From SbD1 sp039679945 (GTDB lineage: Bacteria > Desulfobacterota > Syntrophobacteria > Syntrophobacterales > Syntrophobacteraceae): DNA of 64,000 bases. Every line of letters starts with the position of its first letter. Position 1 is the stretch's first letter. Both the position numbers and the translations under genes were made by a program. The DNA lies in contig JBDKTY010000281.1 in assembly GCA_039679945.1 (NCBI GenBank), forward strand, positions 8,794 through 72,793, read 5' to 3'. Positions 1 through 8,432 of the stretch are shown here, piece after piece. The notes below the pieces were generated by a model. That model was not told where the DNA came from. It saw only the letters and a list, made by a program, of their open reading frames with translations, and did not search any database.

Positions 1-72
1 AATTGAGCAACATGTTTCCCTGGCAGGCTGTTCCGGCCGCCCATTGCGCTCGCAACCCATACCGAGGTCCGC

Positions 73-1299
73 ATGCAGTTCCAACGGCTCACATTCAAGA
101 ATGCGGCGGGAAAGAGACTGGCGGCGCGTCTCGATCTTCCCGTGGATGAGAAACCTTCGGCGTTTGCCATATTTGCCCATTGCTTCACCTGCACAAAGAA
201 CTTCAACGCGGTGGTAAACATCGACCGCGCGCTTGCAATGCAGGGTATCGCCGTGCTCCGGTTCGATTTTACAGGCCTGGGCGAAAGCGAGGGTGACTTC
301 GCGGAGACCAGTTTCTCCACCAATGTCTCTGACCTGATCGCGGCCGCGAACTTTCTAGCCGAGCACTACGAGGCGCCCAAACTCCTCGTGGGGCACTCGC
401 TGGGAGGGGCGGCGGTGCTCCAGGCGGCGGCCTCCATCCCGTCTTCCCAGGCCGTTGCGACCATAGCGGCCCCGGCTGATTTATCCCATCTTGTTCGCTT
501 TCTGGGCAAGGATTCAGGGGCCGACCTGGAAAAGCATGGAGAAACTTCGATCAACATAGTTGGGAAGGATTTCAAAATCAAAAGCCAGTTTCTCGAAGAC
601 CTCCGGCAAAACAATATGGAAAGTAGGATAAGGGATCTGAGAAAGCCCCTGCTTGTTTTCCATTCTCCCGTTGATGAAATCGTGCCCATCGAAAATGCGG
701 CCCGAATCTTCATGGCGGCGCGCCATCCGAAGAGCTTCGTATCATTGGACGTGGCTGACCACCTCCTTTCCAAACGGGAGGATTCACTCTATGTCGGATC
801 GGTCCTTGCGGCATGGTGCAAAAAATACCTGGAGATTCCCGACAAGGCCAAACGCCAGAAGGACCTGACGGATAACAGGGTTGTCGCCCGGACGGGCAGG
901 AGCGGTTTTCAAACGGAGATAGTCGCAAACGGGCACAGTATCATAGCCGACGAACCGATCGCGGTCGGTGGAAGCGATACCGGACCGACTCCTTACGATC
1001 TTCTCGTTTCCGCCCTCGGCGCCTGCACGGGAATGACGCTTCGGATGTACGCGGACCGCAAGGGACTGCCTGTTGACAGTATCACGGTGAGACTCAAGCA
1101 TCTGAAGATTCATGCCGAAGATTGTGTCGAGTGCATGGAGAACAAGAACGAAACGATAGACTTCATTGAAAGGGAAATTGAGGTTGAGGGTGATCTCGAT
1201 GAGTCAACGCGTGGCAGGCTGCTTGAAATAGCCAATCGGTGCCCTGTCCACAGGACGCTTGAATCCCGTGCAAGAATTCACACCAAATTGAAGGAATAA
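73..1299 (+). CDS. alpha/beta hydrolase-OsmC fusion protein
   Basis: Two-domain cytosolic protein of 408 residues. Residues 1-255 are an alpha/beta hydrolase with the nucleophile elbow GHSLGG near residue 107, oxyanion-side HCFTCTKNF and a late catalytic His in DVADHLLSKRED. Residues 270-408 are an OsmC/Ohr-like domain with the two expected cysteines, in SALGACTGMTLRMYADRKG and in NRCPVHRTLES. OsmC proteins reduce organic hydroperoxides or related thiol-reactive compounds. The natural substrate of the fused hydrolase is not known and is probably an acyl ester. The fusion is a recognised family arrangement. The start follows a weak CGAGGT ribosome site, and 72 bp of leader precede it in the window. 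Its downstream neighbour (HPF) is about 100 bp away with its own ribosome site, so the gene may stand alone. The family call is secure; the substrate is not. Confidence 0.9.
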   Translation: MQFQRLTFKNAAGKRLAARLDLPVDEKPSAFAIFAHCFTCTKNFNAVVNIDRALAMQGIAVLRFDFTGLGESEGDFAETSFSTNVSDLIAAANFLAEHYEAPKLLVGHSLGGAAVLQAAASIPSSQAVATIAAPADLSHLVRFLGKDSGADLEKHGETSINIVGKDFKIKSQFLEDLRQNNMESRIRDLRKPLLVFHSPVDEIVPIENAARIFMAARHPKSFVSLDVADHLLSKREDSLYVGSVLAAWCKKYLEIPDKAKRQKDLTDNRVVARTGRSGFQTEIVANGHSIIADEPIAVGGSDTGPTPYDLLVSALGACTGMTLRMYADRKGLPVDSITVRLKHLKIHAEDCVECMENKNETIDFIEREIEVEGDLDESTRGRLLEIANRCPVHRTLESRARIHTKLKE

Positions 1300-1397
1300 A
1301 AAAACAATTGCATTTGGTTGCGGGCGACTGATAAATGGACGTTTCCCGATAACGGGATTAACCTATAGATGAAAGCAGAATAGAGGGAGACAACTTC

Positions 1398-1931
1398 ATG
1401 AAACTACCACTGGAAATCAGCGCGCGTGACGTTCGGCTGAACGCGGAGACCGAGGGTCTCATTAGGGAAAAGGCGGCAAAGCTGGACAAAATCTACGACC
1501 AGATAATAGGGTGCCGGGTTAAGGTAGATAGGCCACACCGCAGCCAGCGGAGCGGAATGATGTATAACGTAAGCATCGGTCTTACTGTTCCGGGCGGCGA
1601 GCTGATCGTTAAAAGGGAGCCGGACGAAGATCTGCATGTGGCTATTGTCAATTCTTTCGAGACAGCCCAGCGCCGTGTCAAGGAGTATTCGGAAAAGCAG
1701 CGTGGTCTCGTTAAGACGCACCTCGAAAAGCCGGTTGCCCGGGTGGTCAAGCTCTTCCCGGAGGAAGGCTACGGGTTTCTCATGTCTGCGGAGGGCCGCG
1801 AGGTCTATTTCCACGAAAATGCGGTGCTGGACGGGAAGTTTAAGGAACTGCAGGTTGGGACCGAAGTGACTTTTGTCGAAAAAACCGGCGATAAGGGCGC
1901 GCAGGCGAGTTCGGTCATGATTTCCTCATAG
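1398..1931 (+). CDS. HPF/RaiA ribosome hibernation factor with C-terminal cold-shock domain
   Basis: The first 105 residues of this 177-residue protein match the HPF/RaiA fold that binds the 30S decoding centre and silences ribosomes in stationary phase (ISARDVRLNAETEGLIREKA opening, then a beta-strand with the basic KVDRPHRSQRSG). Instead of the dimerising tail of long HPF, the C-terminus (about 112-177) is a cold-shock-like OB domain: GYGFLMSAEGREVYFHENAV is equivalent to the RNP1/RNP2 GFGFI and DVFVH motifs. The sequence therefore predicts a ribosome-binding protein with an extra RNA-binding module. A ribosome site AGGGAG lies about 9 nt before the ATG. A Rho-independent terminator follows the stop, so the unit is probably monocistronic or ends here. 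Family assignment is strong; the effect of the cold-shock domain is inference. Confidence 0.88.
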   Translation: MKLPLEISARDVRLNAETEGLIREKAAKLDKIYDQIIGCRVKVDRPHRSQRSGMMYNVSIGLTVPGGELIVKREPDEDLHVAIVNSFETAQRRVKEYSEKQRGLVKTHLEKPVARVVKLFPEEGYGFLMSAEGREVYFHENAVLDGKFKELQVGTEVTFVEKTGDKGAQASSVMISS

Positions 1932-1971
1932 CCGAAGACAACCGGCTCAAATCCAGTGAATTTTCAACCAT

Positions 1972-1999
1972 GGCGGGGTTCAATCCCGCCTTTCTGTTT
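1972..1999 (+). terminator. Rho-independent terminator after the HPF gene
   Basis: A GGCGGG/CCCGCC stem with a 7-nt loop is followed by a T-rich run (TTTCTGTTT), 40 bp past the HPF stop. Confidence 0.6.
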
Positions 2000-2029
2000 C
2001 GGACATTATGAGCGGAGGCTGAAAAGAAA

Positions 2030-3367
2030 ATGTTGTTCGGCATTTTGGACGCTCTTATAATCCTGCTGCTCATCATTCTGAACGGTATTTTTGCCATGTC
2101 CGAACTGGCTATTGTCTCTTCGAGAAAGATTCGTCTTCAGCAATGGGCCGAAGAGGGTGATGTTAAATCAGTAGCCGCCCTGAAACTGGCCGAAAACCCC
2201 CAGCGCTTTCTGGCTGCCATCCAGATCGGGATAACCCTTGTGGGGATACTGAGTGGAGCGTTCGGTGGAATCAGCCTTGCGGGCCGCCTCGCGGGACCGC
2301 TTTCATCCGTGCCCTATATCGCTGAATACAGCGAAAAGATTGCCGTGGCCCTTGTTGTTGGACTCATCACCTTTTTTTCGCTGTTTCTGGGGGAGCTTTT
2401 GCCGAAGCGGCTGGCGCTCGCCTGGCCCGAGCGCATTGCCCGGGCTGTCGCGATCCCCATGGAGGCGCTGTCGAAATATGCCGCTCCCGCCATACACCTG
2501 TTGACCGCCACAACCGAATTTGTGCTGCGGGTGGCGAAATTCCGGCCCGTCAAGGAGCCACCCGTGACGGAGGAAGAGATCCGCGCGCTTATCGGCCAGG
2601 CGACGGTTGCCGGGATTTTCCAGGAAGCCGAGCACGATATGGTCGAGAGGATCTTTCGGCTCGGAGACCGAAGAGTGGGAGTGCTGATGACTCCCCGAAA
2701 GAAGATCGTCTGGCTCGATCTGAACGAATCGCCGGCAAAGAGCATGCGCAAGATAACCAAGAGCTATCATTCACGCTTTCCTGTCGGGTTGGGCCGTATC
2801 GGGAACATCCTGGGGGTAGTGCACGTGCGGGACCTCGCCGAGAGGAGACTGAACGGTCAGCCCTTCGACCTGCGCGCGGCGATGGAAAAACCTCTCTACG
2901 TTCATGAGAGTATGCACGCTCTCAAGGTCCTTGAGATGTTCAGGATGTCCGGCAAGCAGATGGCCCTCGTCGTGGACGAGTACGGTACCATTGAAGGGAT
3001 TGTCACATTGAGCGACATTCTGGAATCGATAGTGGGCGAGATCCCCTCACACCAGGAACCGGAGGAGCCGCGGATCGTGCAGCGGGACGACGGGTCCTGG
3101 CTTGTCGACGGAATGCTCCCGATCGACGAGTTAAAAGCCCATCTCGAGATCAGGATGCTTCCCGATGAGGGGACGGGGGGATTTCATTCCCTGGGCGGTT
3201 TTGTGATGACTTATCTGAAGCGAATCCCGGCCGAGGGGGATAGTTTCGAGTGCTGCGGATTCCGATTCGAGGTCGTGGACATGGACGGGCGCAGAGTGGA
3301 CAAGGTCCTCGTGCAATCGCTGGAGACCCCGTTACCGGAAGAGCGCCCCGGGGCGGATACGGACTGA
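2030..3367 (+). CDS. CNNM/CorC-HlyC family membrane protein (DUF21-CBS-CorC_HlyC)
   Basis: 445 residues in the usual order. A DUF21 transmembrane domain (about 1-195) has hydrophobic helices at the N-terminus (ILDALIILLLIILNGIFAMS) and around AVALVVGLITFFSLFLGELLPKRLAL. A CBS pair (about 215-345) includes the VVDEYGTIEGIVTLSDILESIVG stretch. A C-terminal CorC_HlyC transporter-associated domain (about 355-440) contains GSWLVDGMLPIDEL and GGFHSLGGFVM. Relatives are often annotated as hemolysins, but the family is linked to Mg2+/Co2+ handling at the inner membrane. The GELLPKR motif is intact. A GGAGG ribosome site lies 11 nt before the ATG. The next gene starts about 115 bp on with its own site. 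Ion specificity cannot be read from the sequence. Confidence 0.92.
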   Translation: MLFGILDALIILLLIILNGIFAMSELAIVSSRKIRLQQWAEEGDVKSVAALKLAENPQRFLAAIQIGITLVGILSGAFGGISLAGRLAGPLSSVPYIAEYSEKIAVALVVGLITFFSLFLGELLPKRLALAWPERIARAVAIPMEALSKYAAPAIHLLTATTEFVLRVAKFRPVKEPPVTEEEIRALIGQATVAGIFQEAEHDMVERIFRLGDRRVGVLMTPRKKIVWLDLNESPAKSMRKITKSYHSRFPVGLGRIGNILGVVHVRDLAERRLNGQPFDLRAAMEKPLYVHESMHALKVLEMFRMSGKQMALVVDEYGTIEGIVTLSDILESIVGEIPSHQEPEEPRIVQRDDGSWLVDGMLPIDELKAHLEIRMLPDEGTGGFHSLGGFVMTYLKRIPAEGDSFECCGFRFEVVDMDGRRVDKVLVQSLETPLPEERPGADTD

Positions 3368-3482
3368 TATCGGGTTGCGTGCAAGACGGCGTTCGGCCCC
3401 GTGGCATCGATCCCGTGGAAGTCATGGTTGCGCGTGAATTGGAAAAGAATCAATGTTTGGTTTACCGGGAGGAACAAATCTC

Positions 3483-4727
3483 ATGCTCCATCTCCTAAAT
3501 AGTATGACCCGCCTCATGGAGCCTTTTGAGGCCCGAAACGGTCGCATGGTGAAGATGTTTAGCTGCGGGCCCTCCATTTACCGTCGGCCGCATGTCGGGA
3601 ACTATCGCACTTTCATCTGGGAGGACGCACTCCAGAGATATCTGGAATACCTGGGATACGATGTGCGGCGTGTCCTTAACTTCACTGACGTCGAAGACAA
3701 GGCCATCGAGGAAGCGAGGCAGGACGGAAAGGCTGTGGGAGAGCTTACGGGCGCGGTTGCGGACCGCTTTACGGCCGAGGCCCGTATGCTTGGGATAAAA
3801 CTTCCGGAGAAGATTCCGCGTTCCTCCACCAGTGTTCAACAGGCCGCGGCGCTTATAAGCCGCCTGCTTGCCAGCGGGCACGCGTACCGGTACGAAGGGA
3901 ATATTTTCTTCGACCCGCTCAAGTTCAAAAGCTTCGGAAAGCTTTTCAGGCTCGACATGAGCAGGTGGCCGCGCGAAAAAAGAAGATTTAAGAAAGACAC
4001 CTATCCCGGGCAGCGATGGAACCTGGGGGACTTTATTCTGTGGCACGGCGCCGGCGAAGGGGACGAGATCTACTGGGATACCGAGATAGGGAAGGGCCGG
4101 CCGGCCTGGAACATCCAGGACCCCGCCATGATTTCCGAGACTCTGGGCTACGATCTGGATATCTTTTGCGGTGGAATAGACAACATGTGGCGTCACCATG
4201 ACTATAACATCGCGGTAATGGAGTCCCTGTCCGGCGAGGAACTGGCGCGATTCTGGCTGCATGGAGAACATGTGCTGGCGGGCGGGAAGAAGATGTCCAA
4301 GAGCCTCAGCAACATTGTCTACCCCGAGGACCTGGTGGAGCAGGGCAGGGGTGGGAGGCATATCCGGTTCTACCTTTTGAGCACGCAATATCGCAAACGG
4401 CTCAACCTTACCATGGACGCATTCCGCAAATCATGCGCAAAGCTTGATGCTTTCGTGTCGATGGTGGGCGATATCCTGGAGCAAAGAGGGGGTACCCGTT
4501 TCGCGGTGGACGAGGGTGTGGAGAAGTTGATCGCCGAGCTGACCACCCGGTTCGAAGCCGGAATGAACGATGACCTCGATACACACAAGGCGCTCGAAGG
4601 GGTAGCCGGCACGGTGGCGGGGCTTCACGGCCTGTGGAAGGCAGGGCGGATCGGGCCCGACCAGACAAGGGCTATTGAGGCGGGACTCCGCCGAGTAGAC
4701 AGCGTGCTGCGGGTTATTTTCGAATAG
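3483..4727 (+). CDS. cysteinyl-tRNA synthetase-like class I protein lacking the usual zinc ligands
   Basis: 414 residues, shorter than typical CysRS (about 460). The class I nucleotide site is present: CGPSIYRRPHVGN (HIGH-type) near residues 28-40 and KKMSKSLSN near 276. The frame follows CysRS throughout (GRPAWNIQDPAM, GGIDNMWRHHDYNIA), but zinc ligands are changed. The Cys expected in the GRPGWHIEC region is Asp (NIQDPAM), and the last Glu of HHENE is Asn (HHDYN). Only the first Cys and one His remain. A Cys appears instead in DIFCGG, where CysRS has DIHGGG. Zinc normally gives CysRS its thiolate selectivity, so this is probably a paralogue with another substrate rather than the housekeeping enzyme. 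The start at 3483 is set by GGGAGG 10 nt upstream; an ATG 30 nt earlier has no such site. Confidence 0.78.
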   Translation: MLHLLNSMTRLMEPFEARNGRMVKMFSCGPSIYRRPHVGNYRTFIWEDALQRYLEYLGYDVRRVLNFTDVEDKAIEEARQDGKAVGELTGAVADRFTAEARMLGIKLPEKIPRSSTSVQQAAALISRLLASGHAYRYEGNIFFDPLKFKSFGKLFRLDMSRWPREKRRFKKDTYPGQRWNLGDFILWHGAGEGDEIYWDTEIGKGRPAWNIQDPAMISETLGYDLDIFCGGIDNMWRHHDYNIAVMESLSGEELARFWLHGEHVLAGGKKMSKSLSNIVYPEDLVEQGRGGRHIRFYLLSTQYRKRLNLTMDAFRKSCAKLDAFVSMVGDILEQRGGTRFAVDEGVEKLIAELTTRFEAGMNDDLDTHKALEGVAGTVAGLHGLWKAGRIGPDQTRAIEAGLRRVDSVLRVIFE

Positions 4728-4746
4728 AGTGCGCGAGAGCTGAAAT

Positions 4747-4782
4747 GCCGGGGGGATGGTTCACGGGATACCCTCCCCCGGC
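4747..4782. other. hairpin between convergent genes
   Basis: GC-rich inverted repeat (GCCGGGGG / CCCCCGGC) lying between the convergent CysRS-like and NTF2-like genes. No U-tract follows, so it is only a possible bidirectional transcription stop. Confidence 0.35.
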
Positions 4783-4867
4783 TAAGCAAGTCCCGGATGT
4801 GCGTGCCGGGGAGGAGGCATCGAAGCATGAACAGCCGTGTCCGCCTCGCAGCGCCTTCGGACGAAAG

Positions 4868-5956
4868 TCACTGATCCTTGCTGATTATTTTCTGCCTGAC
4901 CCCAACAAGTCTCAACTGGCCGTTGATGCGCTGAATCCTCCATATGTTCTCGGTCCTTCCGGTCACTGATTTCTTGTCATTTCGCACCGAGAATCTGGAA
5001 ACGAATTTGGCGGTCCGCTCCTCCGGCTGATCCAGAACGATCATTACCACGTCTCCATCCAGAGCGGTTGTTATGCTGTCCCAGTTCTGGAAGTAGTACC
5101 CAAGGTCGCGCCTCACATAATCCCTGTTGACGACGCCCCGGTCGTAGTAATCCACCTTGTCCGCGTAGAAAGGCAAAACACCCGGCAAGTCCTTCTTTCC
5201 GTTCAATTCGAGGATATTGCGTACAAAGGCGGTGATCTCCTGCCTGGTGATCGGCTGCGCGGAATCCGCGGTTCGCGCCTGTGTCCTCTCCTGTGGCGTG
5301 GGCTGTCTCGACGATACGCGGGGTTCGGCGAGGTCATTGACGGGGGGAGCCACTCCTCCGGCGGAAGCAGTCCTTGCCGTTTTATCATCCGGCGTGCCGG
5401 TCGGCGTTCGCGCTTCCATCCCCTGCCGCCGTGGCGCTTTCTCCCGTGGTGCCGTTTGCCAGGATAAGTCACGCGCCTCCGAGGGTGCTTCGGCAGGCGA
5501 TGTCACTGCCTCGCCCGAGGAAGCTCTCGCCGGTCTGTCTTGCGGACCGCCCGCCGTTTCACGCGCTTCTCGAGTTGGAGACGCCGGTCTGTCCGTCAAT
5601 GGCTTTTCTCCAGCCGGGACAATATCGACAAGGTAGACATGCTTATTCTGGGCGGGATCTCCGGTGGATGAGTAGGTGATTGCTGCCTTCCTGTTGCGCA
5701 ACTGATCGGCGGTCCTCATCATGGATGCGATTTTTCGCTTGTCCGTGCGGGTATCAAAGTAGAATATCCGGTTTGGGGCATAAACCGCATACTGATCCAC
5801 GTGGATCACCGTGACTTCGGTCTGTTGCACATTTTCGGCCGGCGCCGATTCGGCGGCGCCAAGGCAGGTCGCGGCCACCGCGAAAAGCCCCGCCACTATC
5901 AGGAAAGCAGTAGCAAATTGAATCCGGTGTTGTCTGGTCAATATTCTCCGTTCCAT
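4868..5956 (-). CDS. exported protein with C-terminal NTF2-like domain
   Basis: 362 residues. A signal peptide or anchor (ATAFLIVAGLFAVAATCLGA, residues 15-35) is followed by a short conserved region (about 45-110, VTVIHVDQYAVYAPNRIFYF). Then comes a long Pro/Ala/Arg/Thr-rich low-complexity linker (about 115-240). The C-terminal domain (about 245-362) resembles NTF2/SnoaL-like cone folds seen at the end of secreted proteins: it starts TRQEITAFVRNILELNGKKD and contains FYADKVDYYDRGVVNRDYVR and a final IWRIQRINGQLRLVGVRQ. No enzyme motif is seen. It starts 2 nt after the nagZ stop with GAGGCTGAAC before the ATG, so the two are probably co-transcribed and it may work in the periplasm with cell-wall turnover. 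Function is unknown. Confidence 0.7.
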   Translation of the reverse strand: MERRILTRQHRIQFATAFLIVAGLFAVAATCLGAAESAPAENVQQTEVTVIHVDQYAVYAPNRIFYFDTRTDKRKIASMMRTADQLRNRKAAITYSSTGDPAQNKHVYLVDIVPAGEKPLTDRPASPTREARETAGGPQDRPARASSGEAVTSPAEAPSEARDLSWQTAPREKAPRRQGMEARTPTGTPDDKTARTASAGGVAPPVNDLAEPRVSSRQPTPQERTQARTADSAQPITRQEITAFVRNILELNGKKDLPGVLPFYADKVDYYDRGVVNRDYVRRDLGYYFQNWDSITTALDGDVVMIVLDQPEERTAKFVSRFSVRNDKKSVTGRTENIWRIQRINGQLRLVGVRQKIISKDQ

Positions 5957-5958
5957 GT

Positions 5959-7017
5959 TCAGCCTCTATGATTTGCCCGCGCCACATTGCCAATGGTTCC
6001 CGGACCGTGATGCGCCGAGGGATGCCATGCATGGAAGTGAAATTGGAAAAGCGCGGCGATTCTCTCCCGCGATGCCTTGAGAGCCTGCCGCAGTGACGCA
6101 TCATCCCTGATCAGGTCTGACAGAGCCCTGGAAAAGGGTTCGATGCTCTCGCTTCTCTGGCAGAGCAGAAAGAAATCGGTGCCGCATGCAAGCCCCCGCA
6201 TGGCTACCTCCCGTGGGGAATAGTGCTCGCTGATTGCAGCCATATCGAGGTCGTCGCTGAATAAGGTCCCGCGAAACCCCATTTTCTCTCTCAGGATGCG
6301 GTAATTGATTTCATGGGACAAAGTCGCGGGCAGGCCGGGATCGATTCCCGGGTAAATGGCATGCGATGTCATGAAGCAATGCACTCCCGCCGTAACCGCG
6401 GCCTGAAATGGCATAAGGTCTTCCTGGAACTTCTCCGGGTCATTGCCCTGGATGACAGGGGCAAAATGATGCGGGTCGAGTTCCGCGCGGCCCAGACCGG
6501 GGAAGTGTTTCGCCGTCGCGGAAACGCCCTGTTCCTGCAAAGCCCTGATATATACACCGCCCAGGTCGGATACTTCCGCTGGGCTTGATCCGAGAGATCG
6601 GGATTCCATGAAATGCCCGACGCCCTCGGGTGCAATGTCGAGGACGGGCGCGAAATTGATATGAATGTTTATGGCCGCGAGATCGGCCGCCGCGATGGAG
6701 GCCCAGTGGGAGACGGCCTCCCGCCCCTGGGCGGCTAACGTTCTCGCCGCCGGAAGCTGCGTGAAATGCGGGGCAAGCCTTTGCACTGTTCCCCCTTCCT
6801 GATCTATCGCAATCAGCAGGGGGCGCGCCAGATGCTCGCGTGAAAATGCCTGAGCGTCGGCGACAAGATTTCTCACCTGTTCCGGGCACTCGATGTTTCT
6901 TTTGAAAAGGACGATGCCGCCGGGGCGGAATTCCGTGAGCAGATACTTCAATTCCTCGTCGATGCCGGCGCCTTTGAATCCAACAAAAACATGAAGTCCG
7001 GGTTCATCCAGGTACAC
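5959..7017 (-). CDS. nagZ: beta-N-acetylhexosaminidase (glycoside hydrolase family 3)
   Basis: 352 residues, the normal length for cytosolic NagZ, which removes GlcNAc from 1,6-anhydro-muropeptides in peptidoglycan recycling. Diagnostic motifs are DQEGGTVQRL near residue 90, the His/Asp loop KHFPGLGRAELDPHH near 168-182, and the nucleophile motif FSDDLDMAAI near 250. No signal peptide is visible. Translation starts at GTG, preceded by GGAGGGAG about 9 nt upstream. The NTF2-like exported gene follows immediately. Confidence in the enzyme family is high. Confidence 0.92.
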   Translation of the reverse strand: MYLDEPGLHVFVGFKGAGIDEELKYLLTEFRPGGIVLFKRNIECPEQVRNLVADAQAFSREHLARPLLIAIDQEGGTVQRLAPHFTQLPAARTLAAQGREAVSHWASIAAADLAAINIHINFAPVLDIAPEGVGHFMESRSLGSSPAEVSDLGGVYIRALQEQGVSATAKHFPGLGRAELDPHHFAPVIQGNDPEKFQEDLMPFQAAVTAGVHCFMTSHAIYPGIDPGLPATLSHEINYRILREKMGFRGTLFSDDLDMAAISEHYSPREVAMRGLACGTDFFLLCQRSESIEPFSRALSDLIRDDASLRQALKASRERIAALFQFHFHAWHPSAHHGPGTIGNVARANHRG

Positions 7018-7082
7018 TTAGTTTCTCCCTCCGGGCAAATGGGATGATGCCGGGAAATAGTATGAGAACGTTAGTAACGGTT

Positions 7083-8240
7083 TCAGCCCATATGCCGGAG
7101 CGCTTCGGCGATTCGCAGACGGCACGCGCGCCAGAAAGGCAAAATGGCCGACACTACTCCGATTCCAAAACTCACCAGTACGCACAGCAGCATAGTCTGC
7201 CAGCGCAGGTGGAAAACGGGCATGAGTGTGCCCAGTGTACTCGAAAACACATGCGCCACCGGAAATGACATCCCTATTCCGACAATTCCCCCCAGCATCG
7301 AGAGGAACACCGACTCACCCGCGATGAGCATCCACAAATATCCGTTGCCGAAGCCCATGGTCTTCAGGATCGCATATTCCGGCATCCGTTCGCGTGATGT
7401 CATCGCCATCGTATTGGCGAGAATGACCAGGATAACCCCTATGACAACGTAGGAAACCACCCTGATGGCAATCACGATCGCCTCGGTCATGGCGACGAAT
7501 CCCGCGGCGAAGGCCTTTTCGGTTTCGGTCAGAGTCTCCGCCAGCGAGTTCTTGAAAAGAGCGTCTATTTCCTGGGAGACGCGACCGGCATCAGCCGGGT
7601 TCTGGATCTGTATAAGGTACCACCCGACCTGTCCCGCCCGTGTCGGGGTCGTCTTTTTAACCATTTCATCAAGGTAGTTCCAGTTGAAAAGCAGCGCCGT
7701 CTCGTCAACCGATTTGGTGACTCCCCGGTAAACACCGCGCAGGACAAGCCTCCACTCGCCCGGATAGATATTCCCGGTGAGGGTGATTGTGTCGCCGATT
7801 CGCCATCGGTACTGGTCGATCAGCTTCCTGCCGGCGATGCATGCGTTGCGCTGGCTCCAGAATGCCTTCAGCTCCTCCGGTGAAATAATGATTTCGGGAG
7901 CCAGGTCGAAGTAGGTCTCCGGGCCAACCGCCATGCGCGGAAAAAAATGGCGCTCGTCGATGTAGACGCCTCCGAACCAGTTCGCATAGGCAACCTTCTG
8001 TACTCCCGGGACCTGCACGATTCTCGTGCGGTAGCTGAGGGGGAGAGGGAAGATAAGGGAGACCGCATTCCGGGAGACCAACCGGTTGGGAGCGGCGGAA
8101 TTGACTCCGATGTACCATGCTTCGATCACCGTGATGAGCAGGGCAAAGGCCAGTATGGCCACCGCCATCCCGAAGATTGTCAGAAGGGTTCGAAGTCTTT
8201 GCCTGAAAGTGTTGCGAATGACCAGCTTTATGAACTGCAT
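7083..8240 (-). CDS. FtsX/MacB-like ABC transporter permease, orphan
   Basis: 385 residues with the FtsX-like topology. One N-terminal transmembrane helix (LLTIFGMAVAILAFALLITV) is followed by a large periplasmic MacB-type domain (about 45-255). Three C-terminal helices lie around VVSYVVIGVILVILANTMAM, AGESVFLSMLGGIVGIGMSF and LLCVLVSFGIGVVSAILPF. The SRERMPEYAILKTMGFG coupling segment after helix 2 is typical of permeases that contact an ATPase. No ABC ATPase or second permease lies next to it, so its partner must be elsewhere. The ribosome site is weak. The family is sure; the substrate (often a lipoprotein or a metabolite exported by a tripartite pump) is unknown. Confidence 0.88.
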   Translation of the reverse strand: MQFIKLVIRNTFRQRLRTLLTIFGMAVAILAFALLITVIEAWYIGVNSAAPNRLVSRNAVSLIFPLPLSYRTRIVQVPGVQKVAYANWFGGVYIDERHFFPRMAVGPETYFDLAPEIIISPEELKAFWSQRNACIAGRKLIDQYRWRIGDTITLTGNIYPGEWRLVLRGVYRGVTKSVDETALLFNWNYLDEMVKKTTPTRAGQVGWYLIQIQNPADAGRVSQEIDALFKNSLAETLTETEKAFAAGFVAMTEAIVIAIRVVSYVVIGVILVILANTMAMTSRERMPEYAILKTMGFGNGYLWMLIAGESVFLSMLGGIVGIGMSFPVAHVFSSTLGTLMPVFHLRWQTMLLCVLVSFGIGVVSAILPFWRACRLRIAEALRHMG

Positions 8241-8432
8241 CCCGTGCCGATAATGATCCGCCGCCGGTCAGGCGCGTCTACCCGCCCCGCCCACCCGGAG
8301 CACCCATGAATTCGCTCCGGCGGGTGCGCTGGGATTGAACCGGCGGCTTTTAAATTGTTCCTGTCATGCGTTGATTCCATTCCTTCCGGTTGTCGCGCCG
8401 CGTGGAAAGAGTCGTCAGCGAATTCCAATTCG

